From Streptosporangium amethystogenes (GTDB lineage: Bacteria > Actinomycetota > Actinomycetes > Streptosporangiales > Streptosporangiaceae), in contig NZ_JOEQ01000004.1 in the NCBI RefSeq assembly GCF_000721075.1, forward strand, positions 248,001-312,000: a stretch of 64,000 bases of DNA. Reading direction: 5' to 3'. Below the pieces are notes generated by a model, which saw nothing but the letters and a program-made list of their open reading frames with translations, made no database searches and had not been told where the DNA came from. Every line of letters begins with the position of its first letter. Position 1 is the first letter of the stretch. A program made the translations under genes and the position numbers. Positions 9,740 to 18,695 of this stretch are shown one piece after another.

Positions 9740-10018
9740 GGTGAACTCTCCTTCCGGGAGGCGTGGGCGCCCCAGGAGGCTGGGAGTCGTACGGGCGCGG
9801 ACGATCACCGTGAGGAGGACGGCGAAGTCGTTCAGCGAACGAGGTACACAGGAAATCACTATATAAGCCCACCGGGCCAACTAAATGATCTACCAGCAAA
9901 CCCCCAGGAACCCGCCCCCGCCCACACCTGCCATCCACACCCCCGGCGTTCTCGCCACCGGCAACATCATTGGTTCGGGATCGGACAGCCGGTTGGGCCC
10001 TGCCGGGGGCCGTCGGGG

Positions 10019-11467
10019 TCAGCGCCCGTTCTCCCGGGAAGGACGGCTGCGATAGACCTGGGTCTCGATGTTCAAACTCATCTCGCATTCCGTGCCGAAG
10101 TAGAAGTCCTGCGCCTCCTTGAAGACCTGCTCGACACCTCTCTGCGCACGCACGAAGGACAGGAGTCCCCAGGCGTCCGCCCGCCCGATACGGATCTCAT
10201 CCGGGCCGAAGGCCGGTTGCGAGCCTCCCGTGTTGCGCAACGTCGTCGAGAAACGGCGGACAGGTTCGAAGCCGAACTGCTCGGCACGCCCCGGCAGGTC
10301 GGTCAGGAACGTGCGGTCGCCGGCGTAGTTGCGGTTGTGCGTCTCGATCAACCGACGGATCACATCGGGACCACGGAAGCTGTCGTCGTTGACATCGACC
10401 ACGTACAGGAGTCCGCCGGGCCGCAGCACCCGCCGCATCTCAAGCAGGGCCAGATCCGGACTGCGCAGGTGAACGAACACGAAGTTCGCCGTTATCACGT
10501 CGTGTGACGAATCGGCTTCACCCGTGGCGTAAGCGGTGCCCTCGCGGAACGTGATTTCCGGAAAGCTCGACCGGGCCCTGGCGAGCAGCTGAGGTGAGGG
10601 CTCCACCCCCCGCACGCGATACCCGGCGAGTGGCTCCTCCTGCGCAACCGCCGCCAGGTACTCCCCGGGCCCGGTGCCGATGTCGAGCAACGAGGCGGGC
10701 GCGGACGGGAACGGCGTCGACGCCAGACGCGACCGCTGCTCGGTGGCCATCAGCCGGCCCTGCGCGGCCAGGCGCGGCATCTCGGCCTCAACGGACAGCG
10801 GCTCCAGGTAGTGGTTCTCGGCCCCGAGGCGTTCGGCCGCCAGCACGTCGCCGCGTCCGCCCTCCACCAGAAACCGGACGAGCGAGGGGACGGAGATCCG
10901 ACTGCCGCTGGGCGCCGGTTTCTTGTCCAGGGCCCGGTTCTTGAAATAGAAATCCTCTACGGCCTCTCCTCCTTCCACTGTCATCACCGTGCGCACATCG
11001 TCGGCGGAACCGATGTCGGCGTGCCTGACGAAATTCCGCCTGGTGTACCGGTCGATAAGGTTACGGTGCTGCCCCCTGACGAGGAGGAAAAAGCGGTCCG
11101 GCCGCAGCGACTCGCAGATCTGGCGCAGCATCGAGGTACCTATGCGTTCACTGACATGACGCCCCCGATGCTCGGCGAGTTCCACTCGCTTGCCGATCTG
11201 AACCGTCAGCCCGTCCACTTTCTGCAGTTCCAGGGCGGACAGCTCGGGTGCCCCCGGCTCGTAAAGATAAGCCGATATCACGGCGATGATCTCCCCGTTG
11301 AGCATGGCGCCCAGGTGAAGGCCCTCCGGGTCCTTCTCGTGGTTCACCATCTCCTCTCCCCAGCCCTGTTCAGTCGCGAACACATGCCGCCGGAGCCCGA
11401 GAATCATCTCGTTGCAGTCATTCCAATTCAGCCAGCGCGCTTGGATCTCACCGCTGTTTCCGGTCAC
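10019..11467 (-). CDS. GNAT-like acyltransferase fused to SAM-dependent methyltransferase
   Basis: 482 residues. Residues 1 to about 185 resemble a GNAT/N-acyl-amino-acid-synthase fold (LRRHVFATEQGW, then LNGEIIAVISAYLY, then a helix with RIGTSMLRQICESL). After a linker, residues 250-430 form a class I methyltransferase: motif I LLDIGTGPGEYLAAV near 259, an acidic GVEPSP strand end, ANFVFVHL, and LRPGGLLYVVDVNDD. The C-terminal tail FRAQRGVEQVF is typical of small-molecule methyltransferases. A GTG start with GGGAGG six bases upstream supports the N-terminus. It follows an 80-residue gene by 19 bases. Such a fusion could acylate and methylate one small molecule; the substrate is unknown. Confidence 0.75.
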   Translation of the reverse strand: MTGNSGEIQARWLNWNDCNEMILGLRRHVFATEQGWGEEMVNHEKDPEGLHLGAMLNGEIIAVISAYLYEPGAPELSALELQKVDGLTVQIGKRVELAEHRGRHVSERIGTSMLRQICESLRPDRFFLLVRGQHRNLIDRYTRRNFVRHADIGSADDVRTVMTVEGGEAVEDFYFKNRALDKKPAPSGSRISVPSLVRFLVEGGRGDVLAAERLGAENHYLEPLSVEAEMPRLAAQGRLMATEQRSRLASTPFPSAPASLLDIGTGPGEYLAAVAQEEPLAGYRVRGVEPSPQLLARARSSFPEITFREGTAYATGEADSSHDVITANFVFVHLRSPDLALLEMRRVLRPGGLLYVVDVNDDSFRGPDVIRRLIETHNRNYAGDRTFLTDLPGRAEQFGFEPVRRFSTTLRNTGGSQPAFGPDEIRIGRADAWGLLSFVRAQRGVEQVFKEAQDFYFGTECEMSLNIETQVYRSRPSRENGR

Positions 11468-11486
11468 CGAACACCTCCCAATGAAT

Positions 11487-11729
11487 TCATAGCTGATTCA
11501 CAGAAATTCCACGGCGTTTTAAATCCGATCGGGGACCGACCGGCGCGTTCGTCCCTTTGAGCGAGGCCGGACGTCCGGCCTCGGCGAGCACCCGCTCAAA
11601 CCACCTCGCCCCGAACTTCGGGTGGGCGTGGCCTGTCCGGGCCGCCATGACCCGCTGTGTCTCCAGTAGGTACTTGACCTCTCGGTCCACGATCAGCCCG
11701 CTGTGATCACGATAACCAGTAATGATCAT
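11487..11729 (-). CDS. Small hypothetical protein upstream of the fusion enzyme
   Basis: 80 residues, soluble, with a basic C-terminal half (KFGARWFERVLAEAGRP). I do not recognise a family. It lies 19 bases before the acyltransferase-methyltransferase gene on the same strand, so the two may form an operon. No ribosome-binding site precedes the ATG, and the ATG sits inside a perfect 6-7-6 inverted repeat, so the transcript could be leaderless. An internal ATG at 11648 is an alternative start. It may be a remnant of a longer gene. Confidence 0.4.
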   Translation of the reverse strand: MIITGYRDHSGLIVDREVKYLLETQRVMAARTGHAHPKFGARWFERVLAEAGRPASLKGTNAPVGPRSDLKRRGISVNQL

Positions 11730-11737
11730 GACATTAC
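11719..11737. promoter_or_regulatory. Inverted repeat over the start of the 80-residue gene
   Basis: GTAATG and CATTAC flank a 7-base spacer containing the start codon. A regulator bound here would block both transcription and translation of a leaderless message. Seen directly; function inferred. Confidence 0.4.
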
Positions 11738-12296
11738 GAACAGCTACTTGCGGCTGACTTGTAATTCAATGATCTGGCACTCAACGCCCTGCCGATCGTC
11801 CCGATCTCCCTGGACACGGTGAAGAGCCAGGGGGCATATGCGGAACCATGTCGCGCCGGGGTTCACGATCTTGGCCGGAGAAAGGGCCGAGACCCACTCG
11901 GCACATGTCGGAGGGCGCGAGGCGTCCCGTCGGCGCTGGACGCACGCTACCCGCCGACGAACTTCGAGACGGCGCGGATCGCGGGCGAGGCGGAGACGGT
12001 GACCGGCTTCGGCGGCCTCTTCCCCGTCGGGTACGCCGTGTTCACGACCGGGCACGTCTTTGTCGAACCGCCGGGCCGGGAGCCGTTTCCTACGGCATCC
12101 GCAACCGCTTCCAGCTCAGCGCGATGATCTGGGCCCTGCGGATCCAGCCGGCCGGAGCATGTCGTGCGCCGGCCGGTTTGCGGATCTCGCGTTCCTCAAT
12201 CGTCTCGTGCGGCGTCCGCCCGAACGGAGGCCGCGGCACTGCCCCACCGGGCCTTGACGGTACGTCTCATCTGATTGCTCGAAAAGGAACGGAGCA
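11738..12296. other. Gene-poor, degenerate stretch
   Basis: No complete gene is convincing here. From about 11936 to 12085 the plus strand reads as coding-like sequence with GC-rich third positions (for example VTGFGGLFPVGYAVF). From about 12085 to 12160 the neighbouring plus-strand frame takes over (YGIRNRFQLSAMIWALRIQ). This is what a frameshifted gene fragment looks like. I do not recognise the family. An open frame on the minus strand at 11744-12055 has an antisense-like composition. Confidence 0.4.
11936..12170 (+). pseudogene. Possible frameshifted gene remnant, family unknown
   Basis: Two adjacent plus-strand frames each look coding for part of this interval and would join by a frameshift near 12085. 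There is no good start, ribosome-binding site or recognisable domain. It sits exactly where thrC is found next to hom in many actinobacteria, but nothing in it resembles threonine synthase. Confidence 0.25.
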
Positions 12297-13589
12297 CTAA
12301 GAAGCGTCCTCGCCCTCCACCCGCATGACGCTCACCACGTCGCGGACGATGTCCAGCTCGCGCAGGGCCTCGATGGTGGCCGAGAGCGCGGCGTCGCTGG
12401 CCCGGTGGGTGACCAGCACGAGCTGGGCGTCCGCGCCGTGGCCCTCCTGGCGGACGGTCTGGATGGAGACGTCCTGCTTGGCGAACATGTCGGCGACCCT
12501 GGCGAGCACGCCGGGTTTGTCGGCGACGTCCAGCGATACGTGGTAGCGCGTGACGGTCTCGCCCATCGGGTGCACGGTCAGGTCCGCGTAGGTGGACTCC
12601 TCCGGACCCCGGGTGCCCGCCAACACATTGCGGGCCACGGCCACGATGTCGCCCAGCACCGCGCTCGCGGTCGGCGCACCGCCGGCGCCCGCGCCGTAGA
12701 ACATGAGCTGGCCGGCGGACTGCGCCTCGACGAACACCGCGTTGTACGCCTCTCGGACCCCCGCCAGCGGATGTGTCCTGGGGATCATCGCCGGGTGCAC
12801 CCGTACGCCGAACGACCCGCCGTCCTCCGAGCGGGCACAGATCGCCAGCAGCTTGATGACGTAGCCCATGGCCTTGGCGCTGGCCACGTCCGCCGCGGTG
12901 ATCTCGGTGATGCCCTCGCGGTGCACGTCGGCGGCCGTCACCCGGCTGTGGAAGGCGATCCCGGCGAGGATCGCGGCCTTGGCCGCGGCGTCGAAGCCCT
13001 CCACGTCGGCGGTGGGATCCGCCTCGGCGTAGCCCAGGGCCTGGGCCTCCCCCAGTGCGTCGGAGAACGAGGCCCCGCTGGAGTCCATCTTGTCGAGGAT
13101 GTAGTTGGTGGTGCCGTTGACGATGCCGAGCACGCGGTGGACGTGGTCCCCGGCGAGCGACTCGCGCAACGGGCGGACCAGCGGGATCGCGCCCGCGACG
13201 GCGGCCTCGAAGTAGAGGTCGGCGTTACCGGCCCTGGCCGCGGCGTGGACCGTCGCGCCGTACTCGGCGAGCAGCGCCTTGTTGGCCGTGACGACGGACT
13301 TGCCGCCGTTCAGCGCGGCCAGGATGAGTGTCCTGGCCGGCTCGATTCCGCCGATCACCTCGATGACGATGTCGATGTCGTCCCGGGCGACCAGGGCCTC
13401 GGCGTCGGTGGTGAGCAGGGCGGGGTCCACCTCGGCGTCCCGCCTGCGGCCCAGGCGCCGCACGGCGACCCCGGCGAGCTCCAGCGGTGCCCCGATGCGT
13501 GCGGCGAGGTCGTCGGCCTGCTCGTGCAGGAGCCTGACCACCTGGGAGCCGACGACTCCGCACCCCAGAAGTGCGACTTTCAGCGCCAT
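12297..13589 (-). CDS. hom: Homoserine dehydrogenase
   Basis: 430 residues, the usual length of the Gram-positive monofunctional enzyme, which reduces aspartate semialdehyde to homoserine with NAD(P)H in threonine/methionine synthesis. The N-terminal Rossmann motif is LLGCGVVGSQVVRLL. The catalytic domain holds the conserved GIVNGTTNYIL and LGYAEADPTADVEGFDAAAK segments. A C-terminal ACT domain (about residues 350-425, YHVSLDVADKPGVLARVAD) implies feedback control by an amino acid, normally threonine. GGGGAGG lies nine bases before the ATG. It follows lysA by 61 bases on the same strand. The expected thrC and thrB are not downstream. Confidence 0.97.
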   Translation of the reverse strand: MALKVALLGCGVVGSQVVRLLHEQADDLAARIGAPLELAGVAVRRLGRRRDAEVDPALLTTDAEALVARDDIDIVIEVIGGIEPARTLILAALNGGKSVVTANKALLAEYGATVHAAARAGNADLYFEAAVAGAIPLVRPLRESLAGDHVHRVLGIVNGTTNYILDKMDSSGASFSDALGEAQALGYAEADPTADVEGFDAAAKAAILAGIAFHSRVTAADVHREGITEITAADVASAKAMGYVIKLLAICARSEDGGSFGVRVHPAMIPRTHPLAGVREAYNAVFVEAQSAGQLMFYGAGAGGAPTASAVLGDIVAVARNVLAGTRGPEESTYADLTVHPMGETVTRYHVSLDVADKPGVLARVADMFAKQDVSIQTVRQEGHGADAQLVLVTHRASDAALSATIEALRELDIVRDVVSVMRVEGEDAS

Positions 13590-13650
13590 ACGATCACGCC
13601 TCCCCTCTCGCCCACGCCACGCACGGGTTTCTCGTCCGCTCCTGGTCGTT

Positions 13651-15033
13651 TCACAGCTGTCCTCTCAGCAGGTCGTCCTCGGTCTCCCTGCGGACGATCA
13701 CGCGGGACACCCCGTCCTTGACCGCGACCACGGCGGGCTTGGGGAGGTAGTTGTAGTTGTTGGCGAGCGAGCGGCAGTAGGCGCCGGTGCCCGCGACGGC
13801 GATCAGGTCGCCGGTGGCCAGGTCGCCGGGGAGCCACAGGTCGCGCACGACGATGTCGCCGCTCTCGCAGTGCTTGCCGACCATCCGGGAGAGCATCGGC
13901 TCCGCGGCGCTCTCCCGGGAGGCCAGGCGCGCGGTGTACTCGGCCCCGTAGAGGGCGGTGCGGAGGTTGTCGCTCATACCGCCGTCGACGCTGACGTAGG
14001 TGCGCAGCCCCTCGACGTCCTTGATCGTGCCGACCTCGTAGAGCGTCACCCCGGCGAGCCCGGCGATGCCCCTGCCGGGTTCGACGGTGAGCTTGGGCAC
14101 CGGCAGGCCGGCGTTCCCGGCCACCTTGCTGACGATCTCCCGCAGGCTGTCGGCGATCTCCTTGACGTCGAGCGCCGTGTCACCGTCGACGTAGGGGATG
14201 CCGTAGCCGCCGCCGAGGTCGAGCTCGGGCAGCACGACGTCGTGCTCGTCCTTGATCTGCACCAGGAGCTTGGCCAGGCGGCCCGCGGCCACCTCGAACC
14301 CCGCGGTGTCGGTGATCTGGGAACCGATGTGGGAGTGCAGGCCGACGAGTTCCAGCTGGGGCAGGGCGAGGATCCGCCTGGCCGCCTCCGCCGCCGCGCC
14401 GGAGCTCAGCGAGAAGCCGAACTTCTGGTCGTCGTGGGCGGTCGCGATGAACTCGTGGGTGTGTGCCTCGACGCCCACGGTGACCCGGATCATCACCCGG
14501 GGGCGCCTGCCGTACTTGTCGGCGAGGAAGCCCAGGCGGGCGATCTCCTCGAAGGAGTCGGCCACGATGTGCCCGACACCGGCCTCGACGGCCCTCTCCA
14601 GCTCGGCGAACGACTTGTTGTTGCCGTGCATGGTGATCCGCTCGGGCGGGAAGCCGACGCTGAGCGCGACGACGAGCTCGCCGGCGCTGCACACGTCGAG
14701 GCCGAGGCCCTCCTGCATGATCCAGCGGGCGACCTCGCGGCACAGGAACGCCTTGCCCGCGTAGTGGACCTCGCCCCCGGAGAACGCGTCGGCGTAGTCG
14801 CGGCAGCGGGAGCGGAAATCCTCCTCGTCCACCACGTAGAGCGGGGTGCCGTGCTCGGCGACCAGGTCCCTGACGTCCATGCCGCCGATCGTGATCGAGC
14901 CTTCGGCTCGGCCCGACGTTCGCGGCCAGATGGTCGGGTCGAGCGTGTTCAGGTCGGCGGGTGCGTGCGGAGGGCGCTCCTCGGGCAGCACTTCGGCATG
15001 CCGGTCACCGGCGGGATGGGCGAATCGACTCAC
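13651..15033 (-). CDS. lysA: Diaminopimelate decarboxylase
   Basis: 460 residues. PLP-dependent enzyme that decarboxylates meso-diaminopimelate to lysine. Visible landmarks are the PLP lysine in [18 protein letters not shown], the HIGSQI segment, the GGGYGIPY glycine-rich phosphate site, EPGRGIAG, and the active-site Cys in HCESGD. The GTG at 15033 gives the N-terminus [16 protein letters not shown], which is conserved in actinobacterial LysA; an upstream GTG at 15081 would add an atypical leader. The first ~55 residues are an actinobacterial extension. It is likely co-transcribed with hom. Confidence 0.96.
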   Translation of the reverse strand: MSRFAHPAGDRHAEVLPEERPPHAPADLNTLDPTIWPRTSGRAEGSITIGGMDVRDLVAEHGTPLYVVDEEDFRSRCRDYADAFSGGEVHYAGKAFLCREVARWIMQEGLGLDVCSAGELVVALSVGFPPERITMHGNNKSFAELERAVEAGVGHIVADSFEEIARLGFLADKYGRRPRVMIRVTVGVEAHTHEFIATAHDDQKFGFSLSSGAAAEAARRILALPQLELVGLHSHIGSQITDTAGFEVAAGRLAKLLVQIKDEHDVVLPELDLGGGYGIPYVDGDTALDVKEIADSLREIVSKVAGNAGLPVPKLTVEPGRGIAGLAGVTLYEVGTIKDVEGLRTYVSVDGGMSDNLRTALYGAEYTARLASRESAAEPMLSRMVGKHCESGDIVVRDLWLPGDLATGDLIAVAGTGAYCRSLANNYNYLPKPAVVAVKDGVSRVIVRRETEDDLLRGQL

Positions 15034-15173
15034 CCGATCGAGGCTATCGGACCCGGTGATCCCCCTGAGACGATTGCCCACCTATCGAGACGCGATCGCC
15101 CTCGAACACGCGAACTTTTTACGTTATTGACCACTTTGGCGACATATTTTAAGGTCGCGTCACGACAGGATCC

Positions 15174-15986
15174 TCAGGAGACCCGCTCGGCGGGAGCGCC
15201 CCAGGTGTTACAGGACGCCACCGTGCCCCCCTCCTGGCCGCGCCGCATCCACTCGGCGCTGCTGGCGCCCGAGCCGTGCGACTGCCGGTAGCCCGCCTCC
15301 GTGCCGTCCTCGGCGCCGGAATCCTGCCTGGCGAAGCCACGCAGGCTCGCCAGCCGGCGCGGCGCGGCGATGCGCAGCGTCGCCGCCGCCAGGCAGTCCG
15401 CCTGGAGTTCGAGCCGCCGCGACCAGGCCTCGTCGAAGGCCTCGGAACCCCTCTGGTCGGCGATCCCGCTGACCTCCTGAACGTGGTGGGCGTACTCGTG
15501 GGCGAGCGTGAACATCATCGGGAAGGCCCGTTCGTCCTCGACCAGCACGTTGACGACGCGGGAGTCGGGACAGTAGATCCCGGCCCAGTCGTAGTCGTCG
15601 ATCCCGCACGCGGCCGTTTCGGGGGCGGCGATCAGCCGCACCTCCTCCGGCGGCGCGTAGTCGATGCCCGCCTTCGCCAGGGTGTCCGCCCACATCCGGT
15701 CCAGGCACCCGGCGAGGGCCTTCAGCGACGCGTGGGCGTCGGCGTCGAGGTTTCGCGGGAGCGTACCGCAGCGGGCGTCGATCGGCCCCGCCTCCTCGTA
15801 CAGGCGGTGCGTCGCCGCGGCCGAGTGGGGCGAGCCCGGCGCGGTTCCGAGAAGTTCGCGCAGGTCGTCCCCCAGATAGGCGAGCCCGCCGAGGATCACC
15901 GCGACGGCGAGGAGCATGGGCAGCACCCTACGGATCATCCCGGGGCGGCGCGGCTCGTACGCCTCCCAGTCGCGAGGACCGCCCAT
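15174..15986 (-). CDS. Membrane-anchored neutral zinc metallopeptidase
   Basis: 270 residues of the YpfJ/neutral zinc metallopeptidase family. A transmembrane segment at about residues 17-36 is followed by an extracytoplasmic domain carrying the zinc site HEYAHHVQ and a downstream RLELQADCLA with the third ligand. Conserved IYCPDSR and four Cys residues are present. The start at 15986 is set by AGGAGAG seven bases upstream; the reading frame is open further upstream but Arg-rich. It lies between lysA and the anticodon-binding protein on the same strand. The physiological substrate of the family is not known. Confidence 0.86.
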   Translation of the reverse strand: MGGPRDWEAYEPRRPGMIRRVLPMLLAVAVILGGLAYLGDDLRELLGTAPGSPHSAAATHRLYEEAGPIDARCGTLPRNLDADAHASLKALAGCLDRMWADTLAKAGIDYAPPEEVRLIAAPETAACGIDDYDWAGIYCPDSRVVNVLVEDERAFPMMFTLAHEYAHHVQEVSGIADQRGSEAFDEAWSRRLELQADCLAAATLRIAAPRRLASLRGFARQDSGAEDGTEAGYRQSHGSGASSAEWMRRGQEGGTVASCNTWGAPAERVS

Positions 15987-16029
15987 TCGCCGCTCTCCTG
16001 ATCCTTTTGATCTTCTTTGAGGGGGTCTA

Positions 16030-16686
16030 TCACAACCTGTCGGGGGCCGTCTCGCCAAGCGCCGCCAGCGCCTCGGCCAGCACGTCCCGTACCGCCCGCG
16101 CCAGGCGTACGCGGGCGGTGTGCAGCTGTGACGGCTCCTCGTCGCCGGCGGGGAGCGCGGCGGCCCCCTCGAAGGCGTCGTGGTAGGCCAGGGCCAGATG
16201 TTCGGCGTAGGCGGCCCATCCGGGATCCCGGCTCACCCGCCTGCCGTGCACCTCGGCCAGCGACCTGAGCACCGCCCGATCCCTGCGGTCGTCGAGCAGT
16301 TCGGGCCTGAAGGCCCCGCCGACGCCCAGTTCCACCGCCCAGCGCTGCACGGCGACCGCCCGTGCGTGCGCGTACCTGACGACGAAACCGGGGTTGGCCC
16401 ACGTCCTGGGGAGGTCGTCCCACGGGGATGTGCCCGTGACGGGCGGCACGGGCCCGCCGATCTCCGTGACGAGCTCGCCGGGCACGGACACCGCGATCTC
16501 CAGGAAACCGCCGGCCAGCACCCGGACGGCCGCGACGCCCGGCAGCGCGCGGAGCCGGTCGGCCATCCTCTCCGGGTCCTCTCCCCGGCGCAGCGCGGCC
16601 GGGGAGAGGTAGATCGCCTCCTCGGCCCACGTCCCCTTGGGGATCGGCGGCAGGCCGAGGACCTCACCGAGCGCGCCTGGCCTCAT
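16030..16686 (-). CDS. nrtL: ArgS-related anticodon-binding (DALR) protein
   Basis: 218 residues. The C-terminal half resembles the DALR anticodon-binding domain of arginyl-tRNA synthetase (FVVRYAHARAVAVQRWA, then an all-helical domain ending RLARAVRDVLAEALAALG). The catalytic HIGH and KMSKS motifs are absent, so it cannot charge tRNA alone. The N-terminal portion resembles the ArgS N-terminal additional domain. This matches the NrtL-type protein found near lysA and hom in actinobacteria, and its position here agrees. Function is not established. Confidence 0.75.
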   Translation of the reverse strand: MRPGALGEVLGLPPIPKGTWAEEAIYLSPAALRRGEDPERMADRLRALPGVAAVRVLAGGFLEIAVSVPGELVTEIGGPVPPVTGTSPWDDLPRTWANPGFVVRYAHARAVAVQRWAVELGVGGAFRPELLDDRRDRAVLRSLAEVHGRRVSRDPGWAAYAEHLALAYHDAFEGAAALPAGDEEPSQLHTARVRLARAVRDVLAEALAALGETAPDRL

Positions 16687-16716
16687 CGGATCAGCCTAGG
16701 GTCCGGACGTACGCGC

Positions 16717-18624
16717 TCAGATCAGCGCGTGCGGTTCGGCCGGGCCGTAGTCGACGAGCTGGGCCGAGCCGAGCAGCCAGCGGTCGCGGTCACGGAGGCA
16801 GACGTAGCCGAAGCGGTCCGCGGAGAAGACCTTGATCCCGTCCGCGCGGCACTGACGCATCAGCACGTCGGCCCAGTTCTCCGAGACGTCGGCGAAGCCG
16901 ATGTCGCGCAGCACCGTACGGCGGGCCAGCAGGGTGGCCCCCGCGACGTCGGGAAGGTAGGAGTACTCCGCCGAGGGCTGGCGCAGCACCGTCGCCGCGA
17001 CGTCGCGCAGGTGGGCGTAGTAGGCCGCCTTGCCGACGATGTCGGCGCTCGCGAACAGGAACGCCCGGCTGAGATCGGTCAGGTAGTGCTCCCCGTACCG
17101 GTCACGGGCGTCCATGACCGCCACCAGGTCTCCCTGGCACAGGTCGAGGGCGCGGTTGAGCATGCCGCCCGTGGTGAGACCGGGGTCGGGGCGACGTACC
17201 GTGACGTGCACCCGGTCGGGCAGCGCGGCGCGGGCCCGCGCGGCGGCGTCCGGGACGTCCGAGAGCAGTACCAGCTGGACGACGCCCTTCTGCGGCGCGA
17301 CCTGGGCCAGCGTGTGGTCCAGATCGCCCCGGTCGATCATGATCACCGAGATGTTCAGGGTGGCCCGGCCGCTGGGCAGGCCGATCGCGTCCAGCAGGTC
17401 GTCGACCTTGTTGGTCATCGTGCCCGAGGCGTACGCCTGGCGGAGCGCCAGGTGGGCCCGGCGCGGGTCGGGCTCGGTGCCGATGGAGGTTCCGCAGGCG
17501 GCCAGCTCGGCCATCCGCCAGGGCTCGGTGCCCGGCGGGCAGTCGACCGTGACGGGCCAGCGGTAGGAGGTGAGCACGTCCGGATACGACAGGTGCCCGG
17601 GGAGCAGCTCCTCCAGCGAGAGCACCCGCTCGAACCGGTCTCCGGCCAGCGGCAGCGGGTTGTGCACGCGCGGCTGGATGGCGAAGGGCAGGATTCCCAG
17701 CGAGGGCGCCCGGCGGCCCGGCTCGGGCTCCTGGGCCGCCAGCGCGGCGCCCCAGGCCCCCACCGACTTGGGCAGCGCGGTCACCACGTGCTCGAACAGC
17801 CTGGCCGCGGCGACGAATCCGGCGGCCTCGCCCCCGGTGTGCCAGAAGACCGTGCGGATGCCCCGCTCCGCGCACCAGGACAGCAGGGCGCGCAGCCCCT
17901 GGCCCGGCTCGCGCAGCTCCGGTGCCCACGGCCCCTCGGTCACCGACTCGACCAGCAGCAGGTGCGGGACCTCCGCCGCCAGCACCCGGGCGAAGTCCTT
18001 GGGCGTGAAGCCGGTGCTCTGGCGCCACTCGTAGCGCAGCAGTGCCTCGCCGTGCGGTGAGGCGATCACAGCGGCGGTCAGGTGCGGGCGGGTGTTCGGC
18101 CCGGTCGGGACGCGAAACGGCTTGAGCTTGACCGACCTGCCGCCGACGGTTCTGACGGAGCTGGTGGCCTGGAAGGACGCACCGGGCACCACCGCCTTGT
18201 CGCCGCTCTTGCGCGGCACCGGCTGGCGCTTGGGGGCGGTCGGGCGTTTGGCGGGCTTGGCCGCCCCGCGCAGGCCACGTGCCAGCCGCACCGGGTTGCT
18301 CTTGCCCGTCTTGATCGCGTCGCCGAGCCGGGACCAGCGGGCCACCTGCACCGAGGAGAGCTTCCACCTGGCCACCTCGGCCTGGTAACGCTGCTCCGCC
18401 AGGTCCTTGCGGAGCTTCTCCTCGGCCGCGTTCGCCGCCTCCAGCCGCTCCTCGGTCTCGCTGAGAAGTTCTCGCACCCCACGTAGTTCTTCGGTCACCC
18501 GCTCCGCGTCAGCGATCTTGGCCTGTGCCGCGTCAAGCAGACGGGCCAGTTCGGAGGCCCTTTCCGCGTGGGCCACCGCCTCCCGTAACGCCTGTCGTGT
18601 GCTTTCGAGTTGGTCGCCCGCCAC
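16717..18624 (-). CDS. Glycosyltransferase-like protein with N-terminal coiled coil
   Basis: 635 residues. Residues 1-90 are a heptad-rich coiled coil, followed by a basic Pro/Lys-rich linker (about 110-145). A central alpha/beta domain (about 170-400, VFWHTGGEAAGFVAAARLFEHV) resembles a glycosyltransferase N-lobe. A C-terminal family 2-like GT-A domain (about 425-600) has VMDARDRYGEHYLTDLSRAF in place of the acidic metal motif and DVAGATLLARRTVL. It starts with GTG after GGAGG. It is divergent from the asparagine-synthase-like gene with only 71 bases between starts. It resembles the coiled-coil glycosyltransferases at the left end of the window in design, though not in detail. Confidence 0.7.
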   Translation of the reverse strand: MAGDQLESTRQALREAVAHAERASELARLLDAAQAKIADAERVTEELRGVRELLSETEERLEAANAAEEKLRKDLAEQRYQAEVARWKLSSVQVARWSRLGDAIKTGKSNPVRLARGLRGAAKPAKRPTAPKRQPVPRKSGDKAVVPGASFQATSSVRTVGGRSVKLKPFRVPTGPNTRPHLTAAVIASPHGEALLRYEWRQSTGFTPKDFARVLAAEVPHLLLVESVTEGPWAPELREPGQGLRALLSWCAERGIRTVFWHTGGEAAGFVAAARLFEHVVTALPKSVGAWGAALAAQEPEPGRRAPSLGILPFAIQPRVHNPLPLAGDRFERVLSLEELLPGHLSYPDVLTSYRWPVTVDCPPGTEPWRMAELAACGTSIGTEPDPRRAHLALRQAYASGTMTNKVDDLLDAIGLPSGRATLNISVIMIDRGDLDHTLAQVAPQKGVVQLVLLSDVPDAAARARAALPDRVHVTVRRPDPGLTTGGMLNRALDLCQGDLVAVMDARDRYGEHYLTDLSRAFLFASADIVGKAAYYAHLRDVAATVLRQPSAEYSYLPDVAGATLLARRTVLRDIGFADVSENWADVLMRQCRADGIKVFSADRFGYVCLRDRDRWLLGSAQLVDYGPAEPHALI

Positions 18625-18695
18625 GCCGTCCTCCGTTTCCTCAGCCGGGCGAAAGGATACCCTTTGCTCAATCGCGACACAGAGGAGTCAGCACG

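Noticed and set aside
11744..12055. A 103-codon minus-strand gene upstream of the 80-residue gene
   Set aside because: Arg-rich N-terminal half typical of antisense reading, no ribosome-binding site, and opposite a better plus-strand coding signal.
11738..12296. A mobile-element scar
   Set aside because: No transposase motif, terminal inverted repeat or target duplication could be identified.
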